Below, piece by piece: positions 4,809 to 6,308 of a stretch of 6,308 nucleotides of DNA. This stretch comes from Micavibrio sp. UBA1664. GTDB lineage: Bacteria > Pseudomonadota > Alphaproteobacteria > Micavibrionales > UBA1664. A program made the translations under genes and the position numbers. The notes beneath the pieces were generated by a model, which worked only from the letters and a program-made list of their open reading frames with translations, searched no databases and had not been told where the DNA came from. Within the stretch, counting starts at the first letter, position 1. Each line of letters begins with the position of its first letter. The stretch lies in contig DCKW01000021.1 in NCBI GenBank assembly GCA_002320485.1, forward strand, positions 1 through 6,308, read 5' to 3'.

Positions 4809-6308
4809 TGAAAACAACTATAATGCCTCCCAGATCGAAGTCCTGGAAGGACTTGAACCTGTTCGCAAGCGCCCGGGAATGTATATAGGCGGAACTGATG
4901 AACGCGCCCTGCACCATCTGGTTTCCGAAATTCTGGATAATGCCATGGACGAGGCCGTGGCAGGCCATGCAAACCGGATCGAACTGACCCTGCATAATGA
5001 CAGTTCGGTTACAATTTCAGATAACGGACGAGGTATTCCCGTTGACGAACATCCGAAATACCCCGGCAAATCCGCGCTGGAAGTAATCTTAACAACATTG
5101 CACTCGGGCGGTAAATTTTCGGGTAAGGCATATGAAACATCCGGTGGATTGCATGGCGTTGGTATTTCCGTCGTCAATGCGTTGTCAGAGGATATGTGGG
5201 TAGAAGTTGCCCGCGATAAACAACTCTACAAACAATCCTTTTCACGCGGAATAGCCACATCTAAATTGGAAAATATCGGAAGCGTGAGCAACCGCCGCGG
5301 CACTACGGTTTGGTTCAAACCCGATCCTGAAATTTTTGGCCCGAAAGCACGGTTGAAGCCTGAGCTTTTATATACCAAAACACGTTCCAAGGCTTATTTG
5401 TTTCGCGGTGTGGAGATACGCTGGTTTTGTGAGATGGAGGGTTCATCCGTTCCCGTCGAGGACAAATTTCATTTCCCCAATGGGCTTGCCGATTTTCTTG
5501 CAATTGAATTAAAGGGAAAAGAACTGCTGAATCCCAACATTTTCAGTGGACTTGTCGAAATGCCCGAACATCGCGCCAAAGTAGAGTTTGCTATTGCCTG
5601 GCCGGATATGAAGTCGGACGGATTTACACGATCATATTGTAATACGGTTATTACACCGCAAGGGGGAACCCATGAAAGTGGTTTGAGAACCGCGCTGACC
5701 CGCTCTTTGAAGAGCTATGGTGAAATGACAGGTAATAAGCAGGCAGCCACAATCACCGCCGAAGATATTGTTAACGGTGCATGTATTTTATTATCTGTTT
5801 TCATTCCCGATCCGCAATTTCAAGGGCAGACCAAAGATAAGCTAGCTAACGCTGCGGCGGCAAAAATTACAGATCTGGCCATCAAGGATCGTTTTGACCA
5901 TTATCTGACAGGCGACACCAAAACCGCTAACGAAATTATGAGCGCCGCCCTGCAAAATGCCGAGGAACGTAACCGACGCAGGTCTACCAAGGAAATGAGC
6001 CGTAAATCGGCAACAAAAAAAACACGCCTACCTGGAAAACTGGCCGATTGCTCCCGTCGATCTTCCGAGGATACAGAAATATTTATAGTAGAGGGGGATT
6101 CAGCGGGTGGATCAGCCAAGCAAGGCCGTAATCGCGAAACACAAGCTATCCTGCCACTTCGTGGAAAAATCCTCAACGTAGTTAGCGCAACAAAAGATAA
6201 AATTCGCGCCAATACCGAAATTCAGGATATTACTCAAGCTTTAGGGTGCGGCATGGGTAAGGATTTCGACCTCGATAGCCTTCGTTATGAACGTATTATT
6301 ATCATGAC
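4795..6308 (+). CDS. parE: DNA topoisomerase IV subunit B (ParE), C-terminus cut by window edge
   Basis: ParE is the ATPase subunit that, with ParC, decatenates daughter chromosomes. The 504 complete codons present cover the GHKL ATPase domain, the transducer and the start of the TOPRIM domain. Motifs: EVLEGLEPVRKRPGMYIGG (15-33), EILDNAMDE (45-53) with catalytic Glu45 and Mg-binding Asn49, DNGRGIP (76-82), HSGGKFSG (103-110) and SGGLHGVG (116-123), SYCNTVITPQGGTHE (280-294), QGQTKDKL (343-350) with the ATP-contacting Lys347, and TOPRIM EGDSAGG (433-439) followed by PLRGKILN (454-461). The window ends before the metal-binding DxD of TOPRIM. ParE rather than GyrB is favoured by SVSNRRGTTVWF with KAYLFRGVEIRW and the close resemblance to alphaproteobacterial ParE. 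The ATG has AAGGA only 1 bp upstream, an unusually tight spacing; an in-frame GTG at 4747, inside yciA, would add 16 residues but has no ribosome-binding site. The gene diverges from yciA. Confidence 0.95.
   Translation, partial: MSQVNENNYNASQIEVLEGLEPVRKRPGMYIGGTDERALHHLVSEILDNAMDEAVAGHANRIELTLHNDSSVTISDNGRGIPVDEHPKYPGKSALEVILTTLHSGGKFSGKAYETSGGLHGVGISVVNALSEDMWVEVARDKQLYKQSFSRGIATSKLENIGSVSNRRGTTVWFKPDPEIFGPKARLKPELLYTKTRSKAYLFRGVEIRWFCEMEGSSVPVEDKFHFPNGLADFLAIELKGKELLNPNIFSGLVEMPEHRAKVEFAIAWPDMKSDGFTRSYCNTVITPQGGTHESGLRTALTRSLKSYGEMTGNKQAATITAEDIVNGACILLSVFIPDPQFQGQTKDKLANAAAAKITDLAIKDRFDHYLTGDTKTANEIMSAALQNAEERNRRRSTKEMSRKSATKKTRLPGKLADCSRRSSEDTEIFIVEGDSAGGSAKQGRNRETQAILPLRGKILNVVSATKDKIRANTEIQDITQALGCGMGKDFDLDSLRYERIIIM

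Noticed and set aside
1..6308. A new defence system, mobile element or biosynthetic cluster
   Set aside because: The recognised genes are housekeeping genes (glnA, yciA, parE, two tRNAs), and no nuclease, recombinase, reverse transcriptase, terminal repeat or repeat array was found.

Overview
The window looks like an ordinary chromosomal core region of an alphaproteobacterium with a fairly AT-rich genome. The evidence is the close match of the glutamine synthetase and the topoisomerase IV B subunit to alphaproteobacterial forms, together with an SH3_4-type exported protein common in that class. I cannot place it to order. No mobile element, CRISPR array, phage gene or defence cassette is visible.

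Left part (about 1-1600), all on the minus strand. In transcription order there is tRNA-His(GUG), tRNA-Leu(UAG), a small exported protein with two SH3-like domains, and an unrecognised helical protein that runs off the left edge. The tRNA genes lie close together and may share a promoter. The 3' half of tRNA-Leu can be read as codons in frame with the SH3 gene, so the SH3 start is easily misplaced inside the tRNA.

Middle (about 1600-3180), plus strand. A complete type I glutamine synthetase gene (glnA) stands alone, without the glnB (PII) gene that usually precedes it in this class. Its leader holds a cluster of alternating ATTGC/GCAAT half-sites, including a perfect 12-bp palindrome. A strong hairpin 3' of glnA can act as a terminator in both directions, between glnA and the convergent gene that follows.

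Right part (about 3180-6308). On the minus strand, a YciA-type acyl-CoA thioesterase gene overlaps by 4 bp a gene for an unrecognised exported protein, so the two are probably translationally coupled. On the plus strand, divergent from yciA across only 39 bp, lies parE (topoisomerase IV subunit B), cut by the right edge before its metal-binding DxD motif. The likely yciA promoter overlaps the parE ribosome-binding site and start codon.

The genes serve separate housekeeping roles: nitrogen assimilation, chromosome decatenation, acyl-CoA turnover, translation and envelope. I see no single pathway linking them. The least explained items are the two unrecognised proteins and the repeats upstream of glnA.
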